A stretch of 64,000 bases of DNA from Microbacterium kyungheense (lineage in GTDB: Bacteria; Actinomycetota; Actinomycetes; Actinomycetales; Microbacteriaceae), in NCBI RefSeq assembly GCF_006783905.1, contig NZ_VFPE01000009.1, forward strand, positions 1 to 64,000, written 5' to 3'. Below the pieces are notes generated by a model. It was given only the letters and a program-made list of their open reading frames with translations, searched no databases and was not told where the DNA came from. Of the stretch, positions 1 through 9,992 are shown piece by piece; positions within the stretch are counted from its first letter, which is position 1, and every line of letters begins with the position of its first letter. The translations under genes were made by a program, and so were the position numbers.

Positions 1-1158
1 GACGAGTCGACCTATCAGCAGGCCGACATCACCCGCAAGGAAGACCTGGAGCGCATCATGGCCGACCCGGGCGACCGCCTGGCCATGTACTTCGCGGTTC
101 CGCCGGCGGTCGCGGCATCCGCGTGCGACGCCCTCGCGGACGTGAAGATCCCGGAAGGCACCGTCCTCGCGCTGGAGAAGCCCTTCGGCGTCGACCAGGC
201 GGGCGCGCGCGACCTCAACGACCGCCTGGCCAGACTCGTCCCCGAGAGCCAGGTCTTCCGCGTCGACCACTTCCTCGGGCGCTCGACGACCCTCAACGTC
301 CTCGGCGTGCGGTTCGCGAACCGCGTCATCGCGTCCGTCTGGAGCGCACAGGAGATCGAGTCGGTCGTCATCCGCTACGACGAGACGCTCGGCCTCGAAG
401 GTCGCGCCGGTTACTACGACCACGCCGGCGCGCTCGTCGACATGATCCAAAGCCACCTGCTGCAGGTGATGGCGGTCGTCGCGATGGAGCCCCCGGCGAC
501 GTTGCACGAACGCGACTTCCCGCGACGCGACCACGGCCGTCCTGCGCGCGAACCCGCGTCTGGGAGGACGACCCTGCCACGGCATCGCGCCGTGCGCGGT
601 ACAACCGCGGGCGAGGTCGCCGGCCGCGCACTCCCGTCGTACGTGGACGAGCCGGGGCGTGGATCCCGCCCTCGACACCGAGACGCTCGCCGAGGTCGTC
701 TGCGAGGTGCGCAACGAACGATGGGCCGGCGTGCTCTTCCGGCTGCGCTCGGGCAAGGCGCTCGGCGGCAAGGACGGGGAGATCGTGGTGACGTTCCGGA
801 AGGCCAACCACGTTCCCGACGGCCTCGTGGGGGCCGGCTCCCGGTTCGGTGCTGCGCTTCTCACTGGGGCCCGGACCACATGGACGTCGAGCTGAACGTC
901 AACGGCGGGGACGACCCGTTCGAGCTCGAAAGGGCGACGATCGCGCCGACCTCGGCGAAGGCGCGCTGAAGGCCTACGGCGAGGTGCTCTCGGGGATCCT
1001 CGACGCCGACGCGACGCTCGCGGTCCGCGGCGACGCGGCTGAGGAGTCCTGGCGCATCGTCGACCCGGTGCTCGCCTCGTGGCGCGCGGGCGAAGTGCCC
1101 CTGGACGAGTACCCGGCGGGGGTCGCTCGGTCCCGACCACTGGCCGGCGCTCCCCTGA
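1..1158 (+). pseudogene. zwf: Glucose-6-phosphate dehydrogenase, partial and frameshifted (copy A)
   Basis: Lacks the first 72 residues, cut by the window edge. Compared with the intact copy at 25311-26678 it has extra single bases near 519, 550, 603, 656, 831, 869 and 1133 and a lost base near 945, so no frame spans it. The changes sit mainly in short homopolymers and look like sequencing error, not decay. Confidence 0.85.
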
Positions 1159-1692
1159 TCGTCCGGGACGCCGGTCGTCGCTGCGAGGGCGCGCAGGGTC
1201 GCGCGGCGTAGACGGCGAGCGCGAGCGTGGTGAAGAGGTAGATCACGATGGCCTGCAGCGCGTACGCCGGGTAGTCGATCACCCACAGCGGCGCGGAGGG
1301 GTCGCCGGCCGCCTGCGGGTTGTCACGCAACGTAGGGCACCGCCTCGCCCAGCGCGTAGCCGACGACCTGTCCGGTGACGTAGACCAGCGCGAAACAGGC
1401 CGAGCGCGAGCCAGGACTGCCCGGCCGCGTGCGCCAGACCCGCCGGGCTGAGCGCAGCGCCGTCCGAGGCTGCCACACGCCTTCCACCGGCGCAGCGAGC
1501 GCGCTCATGACCGGCGCGAGAGCCACCGCTGCGGCGAGCACCAGGAACAGCGCGAGCACAGCCGAGGCATCAGCAGCGGTCTCACTGCCGGCGCGACTGC
1601 GCATGAGCTGAGGCACGAGCAGCAGAGCGAGAAGCGGAAGGCAGCCCAGCACGACGGCTGCCCAGGTCCGGAGGAGCACGAGGGGGTCGCAT
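974..1692 (-). pseudogene. Small membrane protein, frameshifted (copy A)
   Basis: Same gene as 26495-27205. Extra bases near 1197, 1329, 1396 and around 1560-1590 split it into fragments. Its 3' end is antisense to the dehydrogenase, as in copy C. Confidence 0.8.
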
Positions 1693-1767
1693 GAGCCCAG
1701 CCAAGCGGTCCGCGGGCCGCGCCGGTATCGGGTCAGCCCCCGGACGAGGGCAGGGGTGTTCCGCCGG

Positions 1768-2181
1768 TCACTGCCCCATCATCTGGGGCGTCATCACGCC
1801 GACCGAGATGACGTTGCCCGCCGGGTCGCGGAACCACGCCATGTCGGGACCCGCCCATGAACCCGCGCGAGATGCCCTTCTCGTCGGTGCCGTAGTCGGG
1901 GTCGGTGTAGATCTTCGTCACGACGCCGCGCGCGTTGAGGTCGTCGACCGCCGCATCGATGTCGTCGACGCCGAAGTTCAGGATCGTGAAGACCGCCGGC
2001 TCATGGTCCTCCTTCGGATACACGAACACACTGCCTCCGCCGGGGAGCTTGAAGGTGAACCCTCCGCCCATCTCCTCCCAGACCGTGACCTCGAGTCCCA
2101 GGGTATCGCGATAGAAGGCCACGGCTTCGTCGACGTCGGGGACGGCGAAAGCTCGAATATGCCTGTTGTGTGGTGAACATC
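1768..2181 (-). pseudogene. VOC family protein, frameshifted (copy A)
   Basis: Copy of the intact gene at 27281-27691. An extra base near 1852 and another near 2150 shift the frame, so the conserved ends are read in different frames. Treat as sequence error. Confidence 0.8.
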
Positions 2182-2244
2182 TCATCCTCCCAGTGATCGT
2201 TCCCGGATCCACGATCCTCTTGCGTCGGAGGCTGTCCAGAGGCC

Positions 2245-2713
2245 TCAGCGTTCGACGAGGATGCCGTCCGCGTCGGCCCACACGTGGCGACCGGGGGCGA
2301 AGGTCACGCCCGCGATCGTGACCGGCACATCGACCTCGCCGATGCCCGTCTTCGCGCTCTTGCGCGGGTTCGAGCCGAGCGCCTTGACGCCGAGGTCGAG
2401 GCCCGCGAGCGCCTCGCGGTCGCGGATCGCGCCGTGAACGATGAGCCCGGCCCAGCCGTTTGTCGACGGCGGAGCCCGCGATGAGGTCGCCCACGAGCGC
2501 GGACTCCAGCGATCCCCCGCCGTCGATCACGAGGACCGCGCCGCCGCCCGGCGTGGCGAGCACGTCTTTGACGAGCGCGTTGTCGCGATGGCATCGCACG
2601 GTGCGGATCGGGCCGTCGAAGGCGACGCGGCCGCCGAGGTCGTGGAACTGCAGCGCCGGCGAGTCGAGGTCGTCGCCGCGCTCGTCGTAGAGGTCAGCGG
2701 TGGCTGTGGTCAT
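2245..2713 (-). pseudogene. rraA: RraA family protein, frameshifted (copy A)
   Basis: Copy of the 155-residue gene at 27757-28224, one base longer because a T run near 2460 carries an extra base, which shifts the frame after about residue 84. Otherwise identical where compared. Confidence 0.82.
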
Positions 2714-2794
2714 GCGCCCAGGCTACGGCGGGGCGCCACCGGCGCCGGTCCGGGCGGAGGCAGAAGTTCTCGCGACCTTCTGCGGCGGGCAGGT

Positions 2795-3328
2795 TCAGCG
2801 GGACGACGGCGGGTTGTGGTCGGGGTGGAGCGTGCTGAAGAACGAGTACGTGTCGCCGTCGGGGTCGGGGCCGCGCTCCTTGAACTCGTTGACGAGCCGG
2901 TAGAGCCGCTCCTGGAACTCCGACTTGTGCTCGGGGGTGAGCTTGAGGCCCAGCCAGGTCGAGTCGAGCTCATCGGGATCCACACCCTGGATCTGCTGCA
3001 GGAACGTCTCGATGAGCACCGGCGAGCCCTCGGGCATCGAGGTGCGCCACGACAGCCCGGTCGCGCGGTACGGGACCTCTCGCGCACCCTGGGCGCCGCT
3101 GCGCTCGGGCTCGGCCGCGAGATAGCCGGTCTGGACGAGGGTGCGCACGTGGTGCAGCATCGTGCCCGGGTTCACGCCGAGCAGCTCCGCGAGCTCTTTG
3201 TTCGTGCGGGACTCGAAGGCGCACAGCCGCAGCACGCGCAGGCGCAGCGGAGAGCTGAGGGCGCGCATGCGCGCCTCCGCCTCGGGGTCGCCGCGGTGCA
3301 GCTCGATGCGCTCCTGTCCATCCGTCAC
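2795..3328 (-). CDS. ArsR-type winged-helix regulator (copy A, intact)
   Basis: The protein is identical to that of 28306-28839, making this the only complete gene in copy A. See that entry for function and start choice. The divergent operator-promoter is also present here. Confidence 0.8.
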   Translation of the reverse strand: MTDGQERIELHRGDPEAEARMRALSSPLRLRVLRLCAFESRTNKELAELLGVNPGTMLHHVRTLVQTGYLAAEPERSGAQGAREVPYRATGLSWRTSMPEGSPVLIETFLQQIQGVDPDELDSTWLGLKLTPEHKSEFQERLYRLVNEFKERGPDPDGDTYSFFSTLHPDHNPPSSR

Positions 3329-3385
3329 AATGTCAGCGTATGCCACTGATTGACAGATCTCAATCAGTGGCGCACACTGATTGAC
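3329..3385. promoter_or_regulatory. Divergent operator/promoter (copy A)
   Basis: Duplicate of the 57-base region 28840-28896, with the same CCACTGATTGA / TCAATCAGTGG dyad. Confidence 0.6.
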
Positions 3386-3455
3386 ATGTCCCAATCAGAC
3401 GAGCTCCGCGCCACCGACGCCGCGGGCGAGCTCGGTCCCGAAGCGCTGGCCGACC
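3386..3455 (+). pseudogene. MFS exporter, truncated to 22-23 codons by the A/B fold-back
   Basis: The first 22 codons match the MFS gene at 28897. The reading then jumps through a CGA microhomology into the sense strand of the ArsR-type gene of copy B, giving a meaningless hybrid frame. This is the clearest single-base view of the A/B junction. Confidence 0.9.
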
Positions 3456-3958
3456 CCGAGGCGGAGGCGCGCATGCGCGCCCTCAGCTCTCCGCTGCGCC
3501 TGCGCGTGCTGCGGCTGTGCGCCTTCGAGTCCAGCACGAACAAAGAGCTCGCGGAGCTGCTCGGCGTGAACCCGGGCACGATTGCTGCACCACGTTGCGC
3601 ACCCTCGTCCAGACCGGCTATCTCGTCGGCCGAGCCCGAGCGGGGGGGGGGCAGCGGCGCCCAGGGGTGCGCGGAGAGGTCCCGTCCCGCGCGACCGGGC
3701 TGTCGTGGCGCACCTCGATGCCCGAGGGACTCGCACGGTGCTCATCGAGACGTTCCTGCAGCAGATCCAGGGTGTGGATCCCGATGAGCTCGACTCGACC
3801 TGGCTGGGCCTCAAGCTCACCCCCGAGCCCAAGTCGGAGTTCCAGGAGCGGCTCTACCGGCTCGTCAACGAGTTCAGGAGCGCGGCCCACCCCGACGGCG
3901 ACACGTACTCGTTCTTCAGCACGCTCCACCCCGACCACAACCGCCGTCGTCCCGCTGA
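3454..3958 (+). pseudogene. ArsR-type regulator, 5'-truncated and frameshifted (copy B)
   Basis: Copy of 28306-28839 without its first 12-13 codons. A spurious base near 3582, a ten-G run at 3642-3651 where copy C has a single G, and further indels near 3738 and 3880 destroy the frame. Confidence 0.88.
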
Positions 3959-4039
3959 AACCTGCCCGCCGCAGAAGTTCGCGAGAACTTCTGCCTCGCC
4001 CGGACCGGCGCCGGTGGCGCCCCGCCGTAGCCTGGGCGC

Positions 4040-4507
4040 ATGACCACAGCCACCGCTGACCTCTACGACGAGCGCGGCGACGACCTCGACTCGCCGGCGC
4101 TGCAGTTCCACGACCTCGGCGGCCGCGTCGCCTTCGACGGCCCGATCCGCACCGTGCGATGCCATCGCGACAACGCGCTCGTCAAAGACGTGCTCGCCAC
4201 GCCGGGCGGCGGCGCGGTCCTCGTGATCGACGGCGGGGGATCGCTGGAGTCCGCGCTCGTGGGCGACCTCATCGCGGGCTCCGCCGTCGACAACGGCTGG
4301 GCCGGGCTCATCGTTCACGGCGCGATCCGCGACCGCGAGGCGCTCGCGGGCCTCGACCTCGGCGTCAAGGCGCTCGGCTCGAACCCGCGCAAGAGCGCGA
4401 AGACGGGCATCGGCGAGGTCGATGTGCCGGTCACGATCGCGGGCGTGACCTTCGCCCCCGGTCGCCACGTGTGGGCCGACGCGGACGGCATCCTCGTCGA
4501 ACGCTGA
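4040..4507 (+). CDS. rraA: RraA family protein (copy B, intact)
   Basis: Identical in protein sequence to 27757-28224; see that entry. Duplicate produced by the fold-back. Confidence 0.85.
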   Translation: MTTATADLYDERGDDLDSPALQFHDLGGRVAFDGPIRTVRCHRDNALVKDVLATPGGGAVLVIDGGGSLESALVGDLIAGSAVDNGWAGLIVHGAIRDREALAGLDLGVKALGSNPRKSAKTGIGEVDVPVTIAGVTFAPGRHVWADADGILVER

Positions 4508-4572
4508 GGCCTCTGGACAGCCTCCCGACGCAAGAGGATCGTGGATCCGGGAACGATCACTGGGAGGATGAG

Positions 4573-4984
4573 ATGTTCACCACACAACAGGCATATTCGA
4601 GCTTCGCCGTCCCCGACCGTCGACGAAGCCGTGGCCTTCTATCGCGATACCCTGGGACTCGAGGTCACGGTCTGGGAGGAGATGGGCGGAGGGTTCACCT
4701 TCAAGCTCCCCGGCGGAGGCAGTGTGTTCGTGTATCCGAAGGAGGACCATGAGCCGGCGGTCTTCACGATCCTGAACTTCGGCGTCGACGACATCGATGC
4801 GGCGGTCGACGACCTCAACGCGCGCGGCGTCGTGACGAAGATCTACACCGACCCCGACTACGGCACCGACGAGAAGGGCATCTCGCGCGGGTTCATGGGC
4901 GGTCCCGACATGGCGTGGTTCCGCGACCCGGCGGGCAACGTCATCTCGGTCGGCGTGATGACGCCCCAGATGATGGGGCAGTGA
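4573..4984 (+). pseudogene. VOC family protein, one frameshift (copy B)
   Basis: Copy of 27281-27691 with one extra base near 4617, after codon 14. Downstream of it the sequence of copy B becomes indistinguishable from copy C. Confidence 0.85.
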
Positions 4985-5059
4985 CCGGCGGAACACCCCT
5001 GCCCTCGTCCGGGGGCTGACCCGATACCGGCGCGGCCCGCGGACCGCTTGGCTGGGCTC

Positions 5060-5770
5060 ATGCGACCCCTCGTGCTCCTCCGGACCTGGGCAGCCGTCGT
5101 GCTGGGCTGCCTTCCGCTTCTCGCTCTGCTGCTCGTGCCTCAGCTCATGCGCAGTCGCGCCGGCAGTGAGACGCTGCTGATGCTCGGCGTGCTCGCGCTG
5201 TTCCTGGTGCTCGCCGCAGCGGTGGCTCTCGCGCCGGTCATGAGCGCGCTCGCTGCGCCGGTGGAAGGCGTGTGGCAGCCTCGGACGGCGCTGCGCTCAG
5301 CCCGGCGGGTCTGGCGCACGCGGCCGGGGCAGTCCTGGCTCGCGCTCGGCCTGTTCGCGCTGGTCTACGTCACCGGACAGGTCGTCGGCTACGCGCTGGG
5401 CGAGGCGGTGCCCTACGTGCGTGACAACCCGCAGGCGGCCGGCGACCCCTCCGCGCCGCTGTGGGTGATCGACTACCCGGCGTACGCGCTGCAGGCCATC
5501 GTGATCTACCTCTTCACCACGCTCGCGCTCGCCGTCTACGCCGCGCGACTGCGCGCCCTCGCAGCGACGACCGGCGTCCCGGACGATCAGGGGAGCGCCG
5601 GCCAGTGGTCGGGACCGAGCGACCCCGCCGGGTACTCGTCCAGGGGCACTTCGCCCGCGCGCCACGAGGCGAGCACCGGGTCGACGATGCGCCAGGACTC
5701 CTCAGCCGCGTCGCCGCGGACCGCGAGCGTCGCGTCGGCGTCGAGGATCCCCGAGAGCACCTCGCCGTAG
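5060..5770 (+). CDS. Small membrane protein (copy B)
   Basis: Protein identical to 26495-27205; see that entry. Its 3' end overlaps the dehydrogenase convergently by 184 bases, as in copy C. Confidence 0.65.
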   Translation: MRPLVLLRTWAAVVLGCLPLLALLLVPQLMRSRAGSETLLMLGVLALFLVLAAAVALAPVMSALAAPVEGVWQPRTALRSARRVWRTRPGQSWLALGLFALVYVTGQVVGYALGEAVPYVRDNPQAAGDPSAPLWVIDYPAYALQAIVIYLFTTLALAVYAARLRALAATTGVPDDQGSAGQWSGPSDPAGYSSRGTSPARHEASTGSTMRQDSSAASPRTASVASASRIPESTSP

Positions 5771-6954
5771 GCCTTCAGCGCGCCTTCGCCGAGGTCGGCG
5801 CCGATCGTCGCCCTTTCGAGCTCGAACGGGTCGTCCCCGCCGTTGACGTTCAGCTCGACGTCCATGTGGTCCGGCCCCAGTGAGAAGCGCAGCACCGAAC
5901 CGGGAGCCGGCCCCACGAGGCCGTCGGGAACGTGGTTGGCCTTCCGGAACGTCACCACGATCTCCCCGTCCTTGCCGCCGAGCGCCTTGCCCGAGCGCAG
6001 CCGGAAGAGCACGCCGGCCCATCGTTCGTTGCGCACCTCGCAGACGACCTCGGCGAGCGTCTCGGTGTCGAGGGCGGGATCCACGCCCGGCTCGTCCACG
6101 TACGACGGGAGTGCGCGGCCGGCGACCTCGCCCGCGGTGTACCGCGCACGGCGCGATGCCGTGGCAGGGTCGTCCTCCCAGACGCGGGTCGCGCGCAGGA
6201 CGGCCGTGGTCGCGTCGCGGAAGTCGCGTTCGTGCAACGTCGCCGGGGGCTCCATCGCGACGACCGCCATCACCTGCAGCAGGTGGCTTTGGATCATGTC
6301 GACGAGCGCGCCGGCGTGGTCGTAGTAACCGGCGCGACCTTCGAGGCCGAGCGTCTCGTCGTAGCGGATGACGACCGACTCGATCTCCTGTGCGCTCCAG
6401 ACGGACGCGATGACGCGGTTCGCGAACCGCACGCCGAGGACGTTGAGGGTCGTCGAGCGCCCGAGGAAGTGGTCGACGCGGAAGACCTGGCTCTCGGGGA
6501 CGAGTCTGGCCAGGCGGTCGTTGAGGTCGCGCGCGCCCGCCTGGTCGACGCCGAAGGGCTTCTCCAGCGCGAGGACGGTGCCTTCCGGGATCTTCACGTC
6601 CGCGAGGGCGTCGCACGCGGATGCCGCGACCGCCGGCGGAACCGCGAAGTACATGGCCAGGCGGTCGCCCGGGTCGGCCATGATGCGCTCCAGGTCTTCC
6701 TTGCGGGTGATGTCGGCCTGCTGATAGGTCGACTCGTCGACGGCGTCGAACGCCTTCTCGAAGCCGCCGGACGCGAACGATTCGCGCACGACCTGCCGCC
6801 AGTGCTCGTCGTCCCAGTCCTCCATGCCGGCGCCGCGCAGCCGTACGCGTCGGTGCGGCTCGCGAGCCAGCAGCTGCCCGAGTGCCGGCAGCAGCAGCCG
6901 CGAGGTCAGGTCGCCGGTGGCGCCCAGGATCAGGAGAGTGGTCTCAGCAGCCAT
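5587..6954 (-). CDS. zwf: Glucose-6-phosphate dehydrogenase (copy B)
   Basis: Protein identical to the copy at 25311-26678; see that entry. Duplicate produced by the fold-back. Confidence 0.88.
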   Translation of the reverse strand: MAAETTLLILGATGDLTSRLLLPALGQLLAREPHRRVRLRGAGMEDWDDEHWRQVVRESFASGGFEKAFDAVDESTYQQADITRKEDLERIMADPGDRLAMYFAVPPAVAASACDALADVKIPEGTVLALEKPFGVDQAGARDLNDRLARLVPESQVFRVDHFLGRSTTLNVLGVRFANRVIASVWSAQEIESVVIRYDETLGLEGRAGYYDHAGALVDMIQSHLLQVMAVVAMEPPATLHERDFRDATTAVLRATRVWEDDPATASRRARYTAGEVAGRALPSYVDEPGVDPALDTETLAEVVCEVRNERWAGVLFRLRSGKALGGKDGEIVVTFRKANHVPDGLVGPAPGSVLRFSLGPDHMDVELNVNGGDDPFELERATIGADLGEGALKAYGEVLSGILDADATLAVRGDAAEESWRIVDPVLASWRAGEVPLDEYPAGSLGPDHWPALP

Positions 6955-7030
6955 GCGGCCCAAGCTAGACCGGCGGGGTCGTGTGCGTGAGGGGCTGTCG
7001 CGCGGCGGTCGGGTTTGCGACAATCGGCCG

Positions 7031-8821
7031 ATGCCCGCACCGATCGAGGACTACGCCCTCCTGAGCAGCTGTCGCACGGCGGCGCTCGTCTCTCGTGACG
7101 GGAGCATCGATTGGCTCTGCGTGCCGCGCTTCGACTCGCCCTCCGTCTTGGGTGCCCTCCTGGGCGACGAGGACCACGGATGCTGGAGCCTGCGGCCGAC
7201 GGACCCCGGCGCGGTGGCGACACGCCGCTACGACGGCGACACCTTCGTCCTGGTCACCACATGGCGCTGCGCGACGGGCGTTGCCGAGGTACATGACTTC
7301 ATGCCGATCGACGGGCACCGCGTCGACGTGGTGCGCCGCATCGTCGGCGTCTCGGGCGCGGTGGAGTTCCAGGACGAGCTGCGGGTGCGCCTGGACTACG
7401 CGAGGGCCCTGCCCTGGATGCGGAAGGTCGCGGCCGAGACCCCCACGATGCTCGCCGTCGCCGGGCCGGACGCGCTCGTGCTGCGCGGACTGGCGCGCGA
7501 CGCGGCGGACCACGCGCACGTCGGCCGGATCGTGGTGGCCGCGGGTGACACGGCAGACCTGAGTCTCACCTGGTTCAAGTCGCACCACGATGTTCCCGCG
7601 CCACTGGATGTCGACGCCTCCTTCGAGGCGACGAGGGCGTGGTGGCAGGAGTGGGCCGACCGTATCGATCACCACGGGCCCCACCACGCGGCCGTCGTAC
7701 GCTCGCTCCTCCTGCTGCGAGCCCTGACGCACGAGAGCACGGGAGGGATCGTCGCGGCGGCGACCACGTCGCTGCCCGAGGAGTTCGGCGGTTCGCGCAA
7801 CTGGGACTACCGCTACGTCTGGCTCCGCGATGCGGCGTGGACGCTCGAGACGCTGCTGGAGCACGGCTTCACACGCACCGCCGAACGCTGGAGGGCGTGG
7901 CTGCTGCGCGCGATCGCGGGCGATCCGGCTGATGTGCAGATCATGTACGGAGCGGCAGGCGAGCGTGAACTCTCGGAGCGGGTGCTCGACAGTCTGCCCG
8001 GGTATCTCGGGGCCGCGCCGGTGCGCGTCGGCAACGGCGCCGTCTCGCAGTACCAGGCCGACGTCATCGGCGAGGTGCTCGTGGCGCTGGAGGCCACACG
8101 CGCTGCGGGCATCACCGAGGACGCGTTCTCGTGGCCGCTGCAACGCGCGCTCCTCGGCCAGATGCTGCAGTGGCGCGACCGGCCTGACCGGGGCATCTGG
8201 GAGATCCGCGCCGAGGAGCGGATGTTCACGCACTCGCGCGCGATGGTGTGGGCCGCGCTGGATCGCGGCGTGCGTGCGGTCCGCGAGTCCGGCCTCGACG
8301 GTGACGCCGACGCCTGGGAGCGGGCGCGCGACGAGATCCGGGATGAGGTCGACCGCCATGGCTTCGACGCCGGCCGCGGTCACTTCGTCCAGCATTACGG
8401 CTCTGTCGAGGTGGATGCCTCCCTGCTGCTGCTCGCGCAGGTCGGGTTCTGCGCCTACGACGATCCGCGCATGCTCGGCACGGTCGCCGAGATCGAGCGA
8501 ACCCTGATGCGCGACGGCCTCGTACGCCGCTACCGCACCGAGACGGATGTCGATGGACTCGCCGGCGGTGAGCATCCGTTCCTCGCCTGCTCGTTCTGGC
8601 TGGTCGAGCAGTACGCGAACAGCGGCCGGAAGCAGGATGCCGCGGCGCTCATGGACCGGCTCTGCGGCCTGGCCAACGACGTCGGCATGCTGTCTGAGGA
8701 GTACGACGTCGAATCCGCCCGCCACGCCGGCAACACTCCTCAGGCGCTGACGCATCTCGCACTCGTGCGGGCCGCCGACGCCCTCGTCGGGCATCACGGC
8801 CGGGCCGCGCTCCGCCGCTGA
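7031..8821 (+). CDS. Glycoside hydrolase family 15 protein (copy B)
   Basis: Protein identical to 23444-25234; see that entry. Confidence 0.88.
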   Translation: MPAPIEDYALLSSCRTAALVSRDGSIDWLCVPRFDSPSVLGALLGDEDHGCWSLRPTDPGAVATRRYDGDTFVLVTTWRCATGVAEVHDFMPIDGHRVDVVRRIVGVSGAVEFQDELRVRLDYARALPWMRKVAAETPTMLAVAGPDALVLRGLARDAADHAHVGRIVVAAGDTADLSLTWFKSHHDVPAPLDVDASFEATRAWWQEWADRIDHHGPHHAAVVRSLLLLRALTHESTGGIVAAATTSLPEEFGGSRNWDYRYVWLRDAAWTLETLLEHGFTRTAERWRAWLLRAIAGDPADVQIMYGAAGERELSERVLDSLPGYLGAAPVRVGNGAVSQYQADVIGEVLVALEATRAAGITEDAFSWPLQRALLGQMLQWRDRPDRGIWEIRAEERMFTHSRAMVWAALDRGVRAVRESGLDGDADAWERARDEIRDEVDRHGFDAGRGHFVQHYGSVEVDASLLLLAQVGFCAYDDPRMLGTVAEIERTLMRDGLVRRYRTETDVDGLAGGEHPFLACSFWLVEQYANSGRKQDAAALMDRLCGLANDVGMLSEEYDVESARHAGNTPQALTHLALVRAADALVGHHGRAALRR

Positions 8822-8882
8822 CGGCGCGCCTCCGCGGCGCCGGCGGGTACCGCGGCCCGGCCGATCCCGGACCTCGTCGCGA

Positions 8883-9992
8883 TCAGCCGGCGAGGGCCTC
8901 GGCGAGCTTCACGCGGCCGCCCATGCGCAGCAGCGAGTTCTGGTAGATGCGCGCGGCGACGAGGATCGCGGCCACGCACGTGGCGACCAGGATCACGAGC
9001 GACACCAGCGGCTCCCACCACTGCGCTTGTCCCAGGAAGATGCGCATCGGCATCCCCACCGGGGCCGAGAACGGCACGTACGACATGATCGTCAGCACCA
9101 GCGGGTTGTCGTTGAAGAAGATGACCAGGAAGTACGGCGCCATGATCAGCATCGTGATCGGCATGGTCGTCGAGCCGATGTCCTCCTGACGCGAGACCAT
9201 CGAGGCCGCGGCGGCGAACAGCGACGCCAGCAGGATGAACCCGAAGAGGAAGAAGATCGCGAACCAGGCGATCGGCGCCCCGAGCCCCTGCAGCAGGGCG
9301 GTCTGATCGGTGACGGTCAGACCGATGACGGCGATCGCCGCGAGCACCAGGATCTGACCCATCGCCAGGATGGTGTTGCCGATCACTTTGCCCGCCAGCA
9401 GCGCCCGCACGGGGATCGCCGAGATCAGCAGCTCCACCACACGCGTCTGCTTCTCTTCGACGACGCTCTGCGCGATGGTGCTCCCGAACAGCGACGCGGC
9501 CAGCAGGAACACGATGCCGAAGCCGATCGCGGCGATGTAGCCGAGCGCGGCGGCCTGGCCGCCTTCGGGGTTCAGCAGCTCGACCGGCGGAAGCTGCGCG
9601 AGCGACAGCAGCAGCTGCGTCGGCGCGGAGTCGTCGGCGATCACGACGAATCCCATCGGCGACGCACTGTCGCCGACGATCGCGGCGTCGACCGTGCCGT
9701 CCTCGACGAGCGCCTCGGCTGCGGGCTTGTCGGCCACGTCGGTGACGTCCAGGCCGGGCAGCCCACTCACGTACTCCTGCGCGTCCGCGGTGACGGCGAC
9801 CGGCGTGCCGGTCTGGTTCGACGCCGCGAAGCCGGCCCAGATCACGCCGGCGAGTGCGACGATCAGCAGCACGGCGGTTGAGATCACAAACGCCTTGCTG
9901 CGCAGCTTGGAGGCGATCTCGCGCTCTGCGACGAGCCAGATCGCCTGCGGGTAGCCGAGTCCCTGCGTCGCGGGGTGCGGTGCGGTGCTCAC
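8883..9992 (-). CDS. ABC-2 type exporter permease (copy B)
   Basis: Protein identical to 22273-23382; see that entry. Confidence 0.88.
   Translation of the reverse strand: MSTAPHPATQGLGYPQAIWLVAEREIASKLRSKAFVISTAVLLIVALAGVIWAGFAASNQTGTPVAVTADAQEYVSGLPGLDVTDVADKPAAEALVEDGTVDAAIVGDSASPMGFVVIADDSAPTQLLLSLAQLPPVELLNPEGGQAAALGYIAAIGFGIVFLLAASLFGSTIAQSVVEEKQTRVVELLISAIPVRALLAGKVIGNTILAMGQILVLAAIAVIGLTVTDQTALLQGLGAPIAWFAIFFLFGFILLASLFAAAASMVSRQEDIGSTTMPITMLIMAPYFLVIFFNDNPLVLTIMSYVPFSAPVGMPMRIFLGQAQWWEPLVSLVILVATCVAAILVAARIYQNSLLRMGGRVKLAEALAG

Larger units (their letters stand above)
1..3455. repeat. Copy A of the triplicated block (partial, same orientation as copy C)
   Basis: Its first base aligns with 25527 and its end with about 28966, in the same orientation as copy C. 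It is about 15 bases longer than the matching part of C, almost all from single-base insertions. It stops inside the MFS gene, where the sequence flips into copy B. The dense indels suggest raw, unpolished read sequence. Confidence 0.95.

Noticed and set aside
3350..3787. A 145-codon frame that appears to fuse an MFS start to a helix-turn-helix domain
   Set aside because: Created by the A/B fold-back and an indel; not a natural fusion gene.
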